Below are positions 22,601-30,637 of a DNA stretch of 64,000 bases, in pieces. This stretch comes from Siphlonurus alternatus (taxonomy: Eukaryota; Arthropoda; Insecta; Ephemeroptera; Siphlonuridae). How positions within the stretch are numbered: the first letter of the stretch is position 1; each line of letters starts with the position of its first letter. The notes below the pieces were generated by a model. The model was not told the DNA's origin and ran no database searches. It worked only from the letters and a program-made list of their open reading frames with translations. The stretch covers positions 47,179,784-47,243,783 of the forward strand of contig OX463779.1 of NCBI GenBank assembly GCA_949825025.1, given 5' to 3'. Made by a program: the position numbers and the translations under genes.

Positions 22601-23412
22601 TATAAAAACTATATATATATAGTTGGGCTGGGTTATAGTCGTCGCACCTCTATAAAAATACTAATCGGAGCAGCATATAACTTTGCACTCTATATCCATT
22701 TCTCCAATAAAATTTTTAAGGTTGATATTCCAATGTTTTATATGTTTGGTTTAAATAATTTGCGTTAAAATATCAACTGATTAGCTCAGCTGGACCACTC
22801 TCAGAATCAGCTGATGAGCAACAACAATCTTCTATAGTGAAAGATTACCATCGGAAGTGCGGAAGGATTTTGGCTGAACTATGAAATAATATTTTGTAGA
22901 TGGGCTACAAATTTTCAACTTCAAAACTGAACTAGAAAGTCCAGAAACCTCGCAATTAAAGCTACTATCAGTGTTAATATATAATTTGTTGAACTAAAAT
23001 CAGTCAAATTAATTTGATATTCCCTCCGGAAGTGTGAAGTTTGTGAATATTCTTTTGTAATAATAAGATTTGAAACTCTGCATAGGGCTATCTATTGGAA
23101 GTATTGACGTATTTGTGATATTGCACCACTGAAATAAAAATAGAAAGGGCTGAAACTTCACACTTTCGGCTACTTCCGAAGGGAATATTTTATAAATTTG
23201 ACTATATGTGACTGCTCGGTGCGCAATGTAGATGTAAAGTAAATAAAGTCATTCTTGTTGCAGCGGCGAACGCTCTGTGGAACAATCTCCTGGAGCCGGT
23301 GGGCCACAAGACGGAGGGGTGGGAGGAACCCTTCTCGAGGGTGCTGTGTCCCACCCCCGAGCGACCCTTCTTCTTCACCTCGAAGAACTCCAACATCAGC
23401 CAGGCGGCGTGA
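3809..23412 (+). CDS. Phospholipase B1-like GDSL/SGNH lipase, seven exons (spliced span)
   Basis: A spliced gene with coding exons 3809-4003, 9610-9823, 10034-10260, 12901-13060, 13748-13902, 14261-14435 and 23264-23412. All introns are GT-AG and phases match at every junction, giving 424 residues. The N-terminus reads as a signal peptide (hydrophobic run, small residues, probable cut after THA near residue 20). SGNH blocks seen: GDSLTAG with nucleophile Ser110, a Gly in SIGGQGSW (135-142), GAND at 219-222, and DCFHFS at 364-369 supplying Asp364 and His367. [11 protein letters not shown] follows, as in animal phospholipase B1. The family hydrolyses acyl esters of phospholipids, lysophospholipids and other lipids, often in gut. 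This protein has one catalytic unit, unlike the four-repeat mammalian PLB1, and I see no C-terminal membrane anchor, so it is probably secreted. The ATG directly follows an acceptor-like AG, so an upstream leader exon is possible. Family call is firm; exact substrate is inferred. Confidence 0.9.
4195..4428. mobile_element. MITE I (GGTGGATTCACATGG ends)
   Basis: Imperfect inverted ends GGCGGATTCACATGGCGAT and GCCATCTGAATCCACCTTTA. The body has GCACTTGCTGTAACATCC, ATTGGCGGCCATATT and ATAGGATTTCACAGCTT, shared with 13361 and 14580. Confidence 0.75.
5079..5289. mobile_element. MITE H
   Basis: CATCCATGGAGCGGGGAAAG on the left and CATCGCTCCATGGAAAAGC on the right. The body has CAGCCAATCACAGGCTCGG and GATTTTATCGCCAACATGG, shared with 13122. 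Confidence 0.75.
5287..5626. mobile_element. TTAA-P repeat, forward copy
   Basis: Starts TTAAGGATTGACCTCAG and ends CTGAGGTCAATCGTTGATCG. Internal TGAAGTGGATCGGTCTTATC and ACCGGAAATGGAGC are shared with the inverted copy at 6313 and the degenerate copy at 25596. Confidence 0.75.
5781..5979 (+). mobile_element. SINE body and tail, 5'-truncated (copy B)
   Basis: Shares the body GGTCCATTGATAAAAAGTAG, AATGCTGGGACGCGTAACAG and the tail AGGGGTGTATCCTTGT(A)n with the other copies, but lacks the 5S head. Confidence 0.8.
6313..6670. mobile_element. TTAA-P repeat, inverted copy
   Basis: Reverse complement of the 5287 element across its full length, ending AATCCTTAA. The two copies flank a 690 bp spacer containing SINE copy B. 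Confidence 0.75.
6746..6917. mobile_element. GGATCC-end MITE X
   Basis: GTGGATCCAG on the left and CTGGATCTGCGCC on the right, with GGGGAGAAATGCCTAT and CATGTTAAATCCAACATTTC shared with 37083. Contains a 14 C run. Confidence 0.6.
7535..7599. repeat. (AT)n microsatellite
   Basis: Uninterrupted AT dinucleotides of about 65 bp directly 5' of the tail of SINE copy C. Confidence 0.95.
7600..7806 (-). mobile_element. SINE body and tail, 5'-truncated (copy C)
   Basis: Minus-strand body and tail of the same SINE. Its 3' end abuts a 65 bp AT microsatellite (7535-7599), which may have seeded from the tail. Confidence 0.75.
8345..8566. mobile_element. MITE H with a GGATCC-family insert
   Basis: H-type ends (GATGTCGAGCGAGGCTTGG on the left, TTGCTCCATGGAAAAGCACC on the right) flank about 75 bp of an unrelated repeat (GGAGTGGGGGAAATGCC, CCCATGTTAATTTC) also found at 6800 and 37150. 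MITE I-like sequence (GGCGGATTTACATGGCG) precedes it at 8303. Confidence 0.6.
8651..8872. mobile_element. MITE L (ACAGTCAAAT ends)
   Basis: Inverted ends ACAGTCAAATTAATTTGATA and CATGTAAATTTGACTGT, plus inner CTTCCGGAGGGAATATC. About 220 bp. Confidence 0.8.
9350..9400. mobile_element. 51 bp miniature of element U with 9 bp target duplication
   Basis: Two tandem copies of CAAGAACTATATACTG followed by CAATATACAGTCGTTG, flanked by GGTCCACAT at 9341-9349 and 9401-9409. Essentially only the ends of the 34611 element remain. Confidence 0.75.
9610..9823 (+). CDS. PLB1-like exon 2 (GDSL block)
   Basis: Acceptor ttgttgcag, donor TCG|GTTAGT, ends in phase 1. Encodes residues 66-136 and holds the nucleophile block [12 protein letters not shown] with Ser110. 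The preceding [11 protein letters not shown] is the usual lead-in to this block in PLB1 proteins. Confidence 0.92.
10034..10260 (+). CDS. PLB1-like exon 3
   Basis: Acceptor tttcag, donor AAG|GTACCA, phase 1 in and phase 0 out. Encodes residues 137-212. It opens with the block II glycine in GGQGSW and continues through [11 protein letters not shown], typical of the family. The 210 bp intron before it is the shortest in the gene and contains a fragment of the TTAA-P repeat about 50 bp upstream of the acceptor. Confidence 0.92.
10601..10903. mobile_element. MITE O, diverged copy in PLB1-like intron 3
   Basis: Ends GAGTATCGACCTCAACA and GAAGTCGATACTCCATT, with AATGAATAGAGGGTACAAA arm. The centre is rearranged. 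Confidence 0.7.
12901..13060 (+). CDS. PLB1-like exon 4 (GAND block)
   Basis: Acceptor gatgttgcag, donor CAG|GTGCGT, phase 0 in and phase 1 out. Encodes residues 213-265 with [11 protein letters not shown], the block III Asn region that helps form the oxyanion hole. Two fold-back elements (13122-13320 and 13361-13577) sit just downstream in the intron. Confidence 0.92.
13122..13320. mobile_element. MITE H, second copy
   Basis: Ends AAAGGTGCATTTCCATGGA and TGCATGGATATGCACCTTT are near-perfect inverted repeats. It lies 61 bp past the exon 4 donor. Confidence 0.8.
13361..13577. mobile_element. MITE I, second copy
   Basis: Same body as the 4195 copy with ends TAAAGGTGCATTCAGATGG and CATGAAAATCCACCTTTA, located in PLB1-like intron 4. 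Confidence 0.75.
13748..13902 (+). CDS. PLB1-like exon 5
   Basis: Acceptor cccacag, donor ATT|GTAAGT, phase 1 in and phase 0 out. Encodes residues 266-317. The stretch [11 protein letters not shown] matches the family pattern of a Cys-x-Cys following Glu. A short QQQ run follows. Confidence 0.9.
14261..14435 (+). CDS. PLB1-like exon 6 (catalytic Asp/His)
   Basis: Acceptor tgtgttgcag, donor TGGG|GTGAGT, phase 0 in and phase 1 out. Encodes residues 318-375 with [11 protein letters not shown], the block V Asp364-x-x-His367 dyad. The codon broken at the end (G|CG, Ala376) is completed only by exon 7, 8.8 kb away. Confidence 0.92.
14580..15250. mobile_element. MITE I, third copy, split by SINE D
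   Basis: The left part 14580-14704 (AGGTGGATTTACATG, AATAATGCGCACTTGG) and right part 15073-15250 (GTAACATCCATTGGCGG, ATAGGATTTCAATTCACAG) are the two halves of MITE I. Local copies of ACTTGCTGTA near the break suggest slippage before insertion. Confidence 0.7.
14705..15062 (+). mobile_element. 5S-derived SINE (copy D) nested in a MITE
   Basis: Starts within the 5S head (GAGCGTGGTTAATACTTGG, then ATGGGTGACC) and runs through the body to the tail AGGGGTGTAACC plus A run. It interrupts a fold-back element. A probable target duplication is TTGCTGTAA (14696-14704) and TTGTTGTAA (15073-15081). Confidence 0.8.
16350..16617 (-). mobile_element. 5S-derived SINE, 3'-truncated (copy E)
   Basis: Minus-strand copy with an excellent 5S-like head: reverse complement contains CACTGAAGTCAAGCTACG and GGTTAGTACTTGG with GGGTGACCG. 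The body follows, but the terminal block and tail are absent. Confidence 0.8.
17499..17609. mobile_element. Fold-back S, 111 bp
   Basis: CACTACGTTTACATGACGGT and GTTTAATGCGTATTCGTTGA are mirrored almost exactly on the right. Located just outside the left arm of the inverted duplication. Confidence 0.8.
18798..18804 (+). promoter_or_regulatory. TATA box of left-arm gene
   Basis: TATAAAG preceded by a conserved GC-rich stretch (ggtggtagctgcagggt and a CAGCGGGTG segment) and followed about 30 bp on by a likely start region. The same block is conserved in the right arm. Confidence 0.6.
18798..19744 (+). pseudogene. Unassigned TATA-driven gene copy, left arm (probably broken)
   Basis: Layout: TATAAAG at 18798, a GC-richer presumptive first exon, a roughly 600 bp intron ending tttacccag, and a terminal exon 19469-19744 with AATAAA at 19760-19765. 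The exon opens in the frame [15 protein letters not shown] but reaches a different frame after a run of five C (19533-19537). The downstream frame reads [15 protein letters not shown], then [15 protein letters not shown] and ends NSQTK-stop. The Cys content and secretory look of the second part suggest a small secreted protein, but I do not recognise the family. No start codon with a signal peptide is visible in the first exon. A tiny intron or assembly error at the C run could rescue it. Confidence 0.5.
20826..20983. mobile_element. Fold-back Q in right arm only
   Basis: GGTGCGATTCACGAAGCAGT is mirrored by CTGCTTAATTCGTGAATCGC, with AACCACGTTTAGCTTAACC arms. About 158 bp and absent from the left arm, so it inserted after the duplication. 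Confidence 0.8.
21129..21136 (-). promoter_or_regulatory. TATA box of right-arm gene
   Basis: TATAAAAG on the minus strand in the same sequence context as the left-arm box, including the downstream GAGCGGCCGGGGAACCATCC segment. Confidence 0.6.
21575..21910. mobile_element. Degenerate TTAA-J relative in the right arm
   Basis: Shares CCATTTGATTAACGTAAA, AGAGGCAGATTTTAGT and CTCTCCACGTGAAAG segments with the J family but has many changes. It is absent from the left arm of the inverted duplication, so it probably inserted later or was lost there. Confidence 0.55.
23000..23206. mobile_element. MITE L just upstream of PLB1-like exon 7
   Basis: CAGTCAAATTAATTTGATAT and CCCTCCGGAAGTGTGAAG on the left, mirrored by CTTCCGAAGGGAATATTTT and AAATTTGACTATA on the right. 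It ends 58 bp before the acceptor-exon junction. Confidence 0.78.
23264..23412 (+). CDS. PLB1-like exon 7 (C-terminus)
   Basis: Acceptor attcttgttgcag. The frame restored by joining to exon 6 gives [17 protein letters not shown], a continuous match to the PLB1 C-terminal region, then [16 protein letters not shown] and TGA at 23410-23412. There is no hydrophobic tail, so a membrane anchor is not supported. A MITE ends 58 bp upstream of the acceptor. Confidence 0.9.
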
Positions 23413-23574
23413 CCTCTAAATGTCCTCTGCAAAATATGAAACAGTGACTTGAAACCTGAATGTACTGTGTTTATTATTATTATTATTTTTTTTTTTTGGA
23501 CGTTGTGATTTAGTTACAGTCTATTAGTCAAACTCTTTTTTTGGATAGCTACACCAGTGTTCTTAATTATAATA

Positions 23575-24127
23575 CATGATATTCCCTCCGGAAGTAGCCG
23601 GAAGTGTAAGGTTTCTGGTCTTCATATTCGTATTTCAGCATTAAAATTTCACACATAGGTCAGTAATAAAATAATTCTACTTCAAACCATCCTGTTAAAG
23701 GTATACAGGCCTCAACTTACAAATTAGACAGACATTAAGTGTTGCTCAAGTTTATAATAAATTATAATCAACATTCGTATTATTTTTACCTGCGCGCGGT
23801 GCGTCTGTGCGAAGTCGCGCTGTAAAGAAAGTCCTTGCTGACGTCACAACTCACAGCTAGCACCGATTAGCATTGAGTTGTGACGTCATCAAGGACTTCG
23901 TGACGTCATCAAGGACTAAATTTCTTACATTGAACTGCGACTTCGCACGGATGCATCACGCGTGGAAAAAATGATGCGAATGTTGATTATATACTCTAAA
24001 CCCACTTGGTGACTGTCTAATTTGTATTTTGAGGCCTTTAAGTTTCGAAACTGAATTACAAACAGAACAGATGCAAACTTTACACTTCCGGCTACTTCCG
24101 GAAGGAATGTCAAATTCATTTGACTGT
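23575..24127. mobile_element. MITE L with a second fold-back inside
   Basis: Outer L ends (ATTCCCTCCGGAAGTAGCC and GGCTACTTCCGGAAGGAAT, TTTGACTGT) enclose about 300 bp. That inner block has inverted GTCTGTGCGAAGTCGCGC / TGCGACTTCGCACGG and GACGTCACAACTCA / TGAGTTGTGACGTC, which look like a separate fold-back. Confidence 0.65.
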
Positions 24128-25595
24128 ACACATCATATAATATATAAGTAATACCACTGGCTACACTGAGTGATTTATTTAATTTTATTGCAAATTTGCT
24201 TTGAGTAATACATTGCCTGAAGAATCAGGAAGGACAAATTAACGTCCAAACTGTGTACAATCTATCACACAAACTTCTAGACTGTTATTTTCAGCAAAGA
24301 TGGACAATGCAATGTAATAAGAGACTATTTTAAAAAAAACAGGTGTTAATTGTTTTATATATGGATTGAAAATGTTTGAAATTTATTTTATAATTAATTA
24401 ACTATTTATTTATAAGTGCTATTTTTATTTTATTTAATATTTAGCCAGAAAAGTGAGTGAAAGACTTGATAGAAATAAAAACTTTATAAATTTTACTGAA
24501 ATTTAATTTCCCATTTTTGTACATAAAATATATATTATAATTTATGCATGTCAATATTGCTTTGTATGTTTGCTCGATATAGCAACATAATATATGAAAA
24601 TTAATAATATTTTCTCTATTATTGCTAACATAATTATCACTTGAACTGTTTACTGTGCAACATGCATGGATGCATTATGCAAAATTATGTCTATACAGTC
24701 TATATTGTCATGTGATACCTTGCACAAGGAGAGAAATTATTTCAAAAGTATTGCTGTGATATTATGCAGATAGTTAAATTTTTGGGAATAATGATGTTGG
24801 GTGATGGGTCATATATAGTAAAATAACTTTTATTTATTTTTTAGTAATTATATGAATCTTAAAGAATAAAGAATATAAACATTTTTCACATTAATTCATG
24901 TGATAAGAATATCAACTTTGAGTAATACCTAACATTAAGATTTTAATTCCCTCTTCCAACACAGAGTTAACAATTAATTATAAATAGATTACTTTAGATA
25001 AAACTATCTTAGTTTCTGATTGGTAGCTTCTATTCCTTTTCTGCCATTTCGGTAAGAAAAGCAATATGGTGGTATCTGCAAAGCATGTGATCACACCTCT
25101 ATCTAGTGACGTAATTCCATTAGACACTATCTTCTCAGCAAGCAGCCAACTGTGCTAGAGTGCGTGAGGAAGGCAAATTTATCGCCTCTCGCAAATCGTT
25201 CTTCTTTTGTCGCACCTCATTGTTTTCGTGTAGAAACTTCATTACAACACCGTCACGTTTTTTTTTATTTTGATAACATAAATATTTGTAAAATAAATTA
25301 ATAAAACTTTAGAATTTATTGATTTAAGGCATTTTTAATTAAAAAAAAAAGTTATTGGAAGTTTTATCCCTTAAAAAATTTGTAATATCCAATGTTGTTT
25401 GAAAATATAATTAAAGTTTTAGTCTTAAAATTTAATATTTTTTTATAATTTTTTAAGATCTGAGTTCTTATTTATTCCCCTCTAAATAATGCTTCAAAAT
25501 AAAATATGCAATGGTACAACGGCACTCTCTAGTATCTTTATTGCACATTTTGAAAATAATTCATTTCTATTAAAGATGAATCTCACAATCAGTAG
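24128..25595. other. AT-rich spacer downstream of the PLB1-like gene
   Basis: No gene or clear repeat. A patch at 25020-25260 is somewhat GC-richer (GTGCGTGAGGAAGGC), without a usable frame. PLB1-like polyadenylation may be in 23413-23770, but no single AATAAA stands out. Confidence 0.5.
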
Positions 25596-25913
25596 GTTAA
25601 TATCTCTCAATCGTTGCGCCTGAATGTAACAAGACTTGCAGGGGACTTAGAACTCACCATCAATAGGTGGCATACAAATTTTGAAGTGGATCGGTGTTAT
25701 CAGTTTTTTTGAAAACTGAGGTAGAAATTTAACAGTGGCTTTATGGACGGAAATCGGAAATGGAGCTGTTGTAAGAAAACTACTAGATTGAATTTACTCA
25801 AACCATAAGCGATTAAGTTTTACAACATTTTCGATTTTTTAAAATTTATTTGATTTGATTTTGTCGTAGAACAATATTCTTTGACTCTAGCAGCAACTGA
25901 GATTTATCGTTAA
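25596..25913. mobile_element. TTAA-P repeat, degenerate copy
   Basis: Contains GAACTCACCATCAATAGGTG, TTTGAAGTGGATCGGTGTTA and AACCATAAGCGATTAAG in the same order as the 5287 copy. Confidence 0.65.
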
Positions 25914-26194
25914 ACACTGACGCGATATAATAATAATTACTTGCAATGTTTATAGCTTTGAGGAACAAGAGTTTCAAGTACCGTTACTTACGACAAAGCC
26001 AGCATAGCAGGACTTTGCAGTGGTGCTTCAACAAGCCCTCGGTTTATAAGGCTTACGTTTAAATTTTACTGATGAATAATGCTGCGTACAATAGCTAGTA
26101 AAAAACATTTAACTTCGAGTATTTAAAATACACTACAAAAATATTCCATTCTTTGTTAAAAACATTTAACAAGAAAACATCATCCTTTATATAT

Positions 26195-26490
26195 AGCTGT
26201 GTATGTCGTAATGACGCCATAATATATCAATTTTATGTACACTCATCACATTGGAAAATTTCCTACTTGCAGCTTTGTTAATCACCATTCTCATTCTGTT
26301 TGTTATTCTTACGGAGCATGTTGATTAAGAGGCGAGGAGTGTACACAAAATTTATAATATTAAGTCATTACGACACACACAGCTATATAATATATAAGGG
26401 ATTATGTTTTTTCATGCTCCGTTAGAATAACACAGGGTATGGTGATTAATAAGACTGCAAAGGGAAATTTTCCAAGGTAACGACTGTACG
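26195..26490. mobile_element. MITE M, two broken copies around another fold-back
   Basis: An M half (26233-26337, GTACACTCATCACATTGG) is flanked by inverted AGCTGTGTATGTCGTAATGA / TCATTACGACACACACAGC. A second M half runs from 26415 to 26490 (CATGCTCCGTTAGAATAAC to GGTAACGACTGTACG). Confidence 0.6.
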
Positions 26491-26731
26491 TTAGTGAAAT
26501 GGTTACTATTTATTTTGTAGGCAAATGTACCTCGAAGTTTTATTGCGGAGATAAGCAACTCTGACAGAAGAAAAGTCTTGGGGACCTTTCTTAATTGAAA
26601 GCAGAGAGTTGACAAGAAGTATCGGCTATTGACTTTGTAATTGAATTACACTTGATGAACCATTTCATTTTTAATTATATTAAATTTGTCCACGTCACAA
26701 GTACACTATAGGACAACTAGAAACTTACCTA

Positions 26732-26957
26732 TAGTTGAAAAATTACGTCTTCAACTCATCCTTTCCACGTCTGAACTTAACCATTTTAAAACATATCTTA
26801 TTTCCTCTTCGCTCAAAGTGAGGATGAAAAAGAGAAAACATTTATAATATTTTATGCTCAATAAGAGGAAAGAAGACGTAATTTCGTTTTTTCCCTCTAA
26901 AATGTTGCAAAATAGGAGGGAATTAGATGAGGAGAGAGCTTTAATAGTGAATAAAAG
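26732..26957. mobile_element. Repeat V
   Basis: Shares TTGAAAAATTACGTCTTC, ACCATTTTAAAACA, TTCGCTCAAAGTGAGGAT and TTAGATGAGGAGAGAGCTT with the inverted, interrupted copy at 30042-30467. Confidence 0.65.
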
Positions 26958-27084
26958 ATGAAATTTATTTCAACTCAAGCCCTACCTCCGTTGTATAGGG
27001 TGTTGTCCAGCAATCTAATACGTGACACTTAATTTGGGGGAAGGGGGGGGGGCTTAACTCCCTATAAAAACTGCATCTTTTAGG

Positions 27085-27170
27085 CGCTTTTCCATGAAGC
27101 GATTGTCGCGCGAGGCTTGGCGGGGCGAGAAAGCCAAGCCTCGCGTGACATCGCTCCATGAAAAAGCATA
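27085..27170. mobile_element. Short MITE H fold-back
   Basis: GCGCTTTTCCATGAAGCGAT on the left and GACATCGCTCCATGAAAAAGC on the right, with GGCTTGGCGGGGCGAG facing its complement around the centre. An internal-deletion form of the H family. Confidence 0.7.
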
Positions 27171-27244
27171 TTTTTTGTGCCAGAAAATCAGATAGGGAGT
27201 CGTGTACAAAAAACTTAGAACGAAGTTTTTATTTGAAACTGTAT

Positions 27245-27366
27245 GTACGCCACCTTGGAAAATTTCCCACTTGCAGCCTTGTTAATCACCATGCCCTGTG
27301 TTATTCTTACGGAGCATGGTGATTAACAAAGCTGCAAAGGAAAATTTTCCGAGGCGACGAGTGTAC
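27245..27366. mobile_element. MITE M (about 125 bp fold-back)
   Basis: GTACGCCACCTTGGAAAATT on the left and AATTTTCCGAGGCGACGAG, TGTAC on the right, with CCTTGTTAATCACCATGCC mirrored by GCATGGTGATTAACAAAGC. Centre contains TGTGTTATTCTTACGG. Confidence 0.82.
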
Positions 27367-27487
27367 ATTGAAAGATATTATAGTGTCAATTAAAATATAT
27401 AAACAAACAAAAATATATTTGAAAACCAAGTGTATTAATAATTTCATTATTTAAAAAGATATTATATTTACCAATAAAAAGTTTATT

Positions 27488-27621
27488 ATACACTTGTCAC
27501 CTCTGAAAAGTTCCCTTTGCGGCCTTGTTAAGCACCATGCCCCGTGAGGTGAGAATAACATAGCTAGGGCATGGCTATTAACGAGGCTGCAAGAGGGACA
27601 TTTTCCAAGGTGACCGTGTAC
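27488..27621. mobile_element. MITE M
   Basis: Same family: TACACTTGTCACCTCTGAAA and ATTTTCCAAGGTGACCGTGT ends with GTTAAGCACCATGCCCC inner arm. Confidence 0.78.
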
Positions 27622-27649
27622 AATAAATCTTAATAAACACTATCAAAAT

Positions 27650-28004
27650 TTAAGGGTAAGGTAACGCCACCAATGTTAAAAAAATTCCCTCTCACAAAAA
27701 TTCTGAAAAAAATTTAAAATGTTCTCCTCTACACCCCCTATCAGTAGCTAAAATATCAGGTATACAAATACGATCTAGTTTTTGAGTTATGAATTTTTAA
27801 AGTTGACCAATTTAACATGGGATTTTCATTTCTCCATGTTAAAGTAGTCAACTTTAAAAATTTATAACTCAAAAACTAGATCGTATTTGTGTACCTGATA
27901 TTTTAGGTACTGATAGGGGGTATAGAGGAGAACATTTTAAATTTTTTTCAGAATTTTTGTGAGAGGGATTTTTTTTAACATTGGTGGTGTTACCTTACCC
28001 TTAA
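27650..28004. mobile_element. TTAA-K fold-back MITE, intact
   Basis: Ends TTAAGGGTAAGGTAACGCC and its reverse complement with a TTAA at each border. Arms of about 165 bp include TCAGGTATACAAATACGATC and meet at a CCATG...CATGG-type centre. It would fold almost end to end. Confidence 0.88.
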
Positions 28005-28699
28005 TGTCACTTAATATCTGGTTAACGGCAAAGATTATATTGTTGAGTTGATTTAAAATTTTGTCTATAGAAAGAATGGTGTTGTTAATTTCATTCTGAT
28101 TGTTTAATACTGTGCTGTCAGTCACGGGATTTACCAGAGATGTCATATTTTTTAATGTTTTTTTAACCTTTATGACATAAACAATCATATTAATTCGTGA
28201 ATAAACTTACTGTCAATATATAGAGTATATTATTGCATGTTATACTGTTGTACAAATAAAAAAGTAATAAATTAATTACGACTATCTTTGGGCATGTTTT
28301 TTAATGTGTTGATTGCCCCCATTATTTATCAATCAACAAATCAATCTGATTGTGAGAGGAGAGTATAATAGTATAATTTCATAAATTCTGATAACGTTTC
28401 ATTCAAAAAGGCTTTTATTATGGAAAAAACTCATATTAAATCATGCATAAAAATTGGGCTCTTAAGAAAATAAGACTTTATATCCATAATCAGCCATAAA
28501 AAATATAAAATAGTGTTGGAAAAAAGCGTGATGGGGTGGTTAGTAAACTCAGGAGGGCATATAAGAAATTATGTGAGGATAAACGGGAGGTGTGGTTTTG
28601 AGTGGAGGTAGATATTTCTGATGGTAGGCTACCCTGCAATGCTTATAAGCTGAAGCAGTTGCCTACATACAAGGCGCTCATTTTTTTATTTTACTTCGC

Positions 28700-28850
28700 T
28701 AAAGCCGGTATTACACGATACAATTTCACATGCAACTTTTCCTTGCAAGAAAATGCTATCCCCATATAAACAAATGAAGCTAAAGTTTTCTTGTAAGTTA
28801 AAATTGTATGCAATAATTAGAAAAATCGTATCGTGTAATACCGGCTTAAG
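28700..28850. mobile_element. Fold-back R
   Basis: TAAAGCCGGTATTACACGAT is mirrored by ATCGTGTAATACCGGCTTA. Arms then diverge around CAAGAAAATGC / AGTTTTCTTG. Confidence 0.75.
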
Positions 28851-29068
28851 GCAATTTTTCAACTTACAAGCTATTTTTCCAAAATTCTATCTTCTCACGT
28901 TTGTAATAACAAATTAATAAAAATTGAAACATAATGTAACCAAACATGACAGATTGATAGTCTCTATTTTGTTGTTGCTGACGTTTTTATCGTTGAAAAT
29001 ACCTTTACCTGTCTGCAAGCACAGCTGCAAACTTCCCACGGGAGCAAATCATAGACTGGACCAGCTGA

Positions 29069-29254
29069 CTGGCAAACTGCCTCATTGCCTGCATAATAAT
29101 ACTTGGAAGGCTATAAGGATGCTTTTTTAATATTTCATCATACGATACTCGACCTTACGAATATTGGTAAACCGCCTCATTGACTACATAATAATACTTG
29201 GGAGGCTGTAAGGTCGCTTTTTTCGAATTTCAGCATACAATACTCGACCTTACG
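29069..29254. repeat. Tandem duplication of about 95 bp
   Basis: CTGCCTCATTGCCTGCATAA and ATACTCGACCTTACG appear twice in the same order: unit 1 about 29069-29158, unit 2 about 29165-29254. Confidence 0.75.
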
Positions 29255-29704
29255 GACTGCTGCGAGAGTAGTTGTTGAGGCCCCGGGTTCTAATCCCGAG
29301 CACACCAATGTGATGACGTCACTAATCATGTCTCTTCCGCTCGGCAGGATAATCAAATCAAAATCATTCAGGCGGCAGACATTATTCACTGGGTTATACT
29401 TATAGTGCCTTGTAAATCATACTCCAGCAGCGTTAACAGCTAGTGAAATTATCACTTTTTATTTATTAATAATGTCGTACTTTTATCAACTCATGATTCA
29501 TTAGATATTTTTTCAATGACTATTACGTTTAAGTTAAATAATTTTGTTAATGAAGTGTTTAATTTGTTTATTGGATGCAATATTATTTAGACATTTACAG
29601 TTTTTAAATTATAGGTGATGTATTTATTAATAAATTAATGAAACACATTACAAAACATGACATTAATTTTATAAAAAACACATTTATTAATAACACTCGC
29701 ACAC

Positions 29705-29889
29705 CAGGGGCGGCTCAGGGGGGGGGGGGGAGGGGGGGGGGCGGTGCACTATCCCTCAATGTTAAAATTTGCAGTGGGAGGGGGGGCGACGATCTGGGGG
29801 TGGTAACACCTTCAATGTAATTTGGGACCTATTTGGGGGGGGGGATCGCCCCATCGCCCCCTCCCCCCCCCCTGGATCCGCGCCTGTCG
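29705..29889. mobile_element. GGATCC-end MITE X
   Basis: AGGGGCGGCTCAGG on the left and CCTGGATCCGCGCCTG on the right around G and C runs of 9-14 bases. These ends are of the common animal type with GGATCCGCGCC. Confidence 0.6.
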
Positions 29890-30041
29890 CACACACTCAT
29901 AATAATAATAATAAAATGATGATGATAATAAATTACATTATAGTGTGACACATAAACATGTACGTACGTGTTACACGTGTTTATATATGACAGTACATCA
30001 TCAGAATTAAAGTGCTGCAATTTTGCAAGCATTTCCCGAGT

Positions 30042-30467
30042 TGAAATAAATCCCATTTTTAATTCACTATTAAGCTCTCTCCTCGTATAATTCCCTCTTA
30101 TTTTGCACCATTTTAGAGGGAAAGAGGGAAAATATAAGAGATTACGTCTTTTTTCCTCTTCTTGAGCATAAAATGTTAGAAATATTGGGGGATATTCACA
30201 AAGCACTTTAACCCCAACTTTAGCCCCAAGTTTTATCCCTGGTACTAAACATGGTGCTAAACTAGGAGCTAGATATGGTTAGCCCCTGGTTTAGCACCAT
30301 GTTTAGTACCAGGGATAAAACTTGGGGCTAAATTTGGGGAATGCCCCCCATTGTCTCCATTTAATCCTCACTTTGAGCGAGAAGGAAATAAGTGTTTTAA
30401 AATGGTTAGGTTTAGACGTGTAAAGGATGATTTCAAGACGTAAATTTTCAACTAAGGGTTCGTTCGA
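30042..30467. mobile_element. Repeat V, inverted copy interrupted by Q2
   Basis: Left part carries TTAAGCTCTCTCCTCG and TTTTTTCCTCTTCTTGAGC. Right part carries ATCCTCACTTTGAGCGAG and GTTTTAAAATGGTTAG. Both are complements of the 26732 element. Confidence 0.65.
30186..30351. mobile_element. Fold-back Q2 nested in fold-back V
   Basis: TGGGGGATATTCACAAAGC and AAGTTTTATCCCTGGTAC are mirrored by GTACCAGGGATAAAACTT and GGGGAATGCCCCCCA. It splits a V element whose halves are 30042-30185 and 30352-30467. Confidence 0.75.
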
Positions 30468-30501
30468 TTTATTAATAATTTCCCTCGCCTCATCTCATCA
30501 C

Positions 30502-30637
30502 CTCAGCGAATGCTGGGACGCGTAACAGGCCGTGGCCACCATCCTTTCCCTACCTTATCCCTATACTACCAATTACCTCGCCTCGAGCTCCAAGCTCATA
30601 GGGGTGTATCCTTGAAAAAAAAAAAAAAAAAAAAAGG
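30502..30637 (+). mobile_element. SINE 3' part (copy F)
   Basis: Only the terminal part: AATGCTGGGACGCGTAACAG, GCCGTGGCCACCATCC and AGGGGTGTATCCTTG followed by about 20 A. Confidence 0.75.

Noticed and set aside
29278..29300. tRNA-like TPsiC arm (CGGGTTCTAATCCCG)
   Set aside because: No acceptor stem, D arm or anticodon arm at the right spacing; at most a tRNA-SINE trace.
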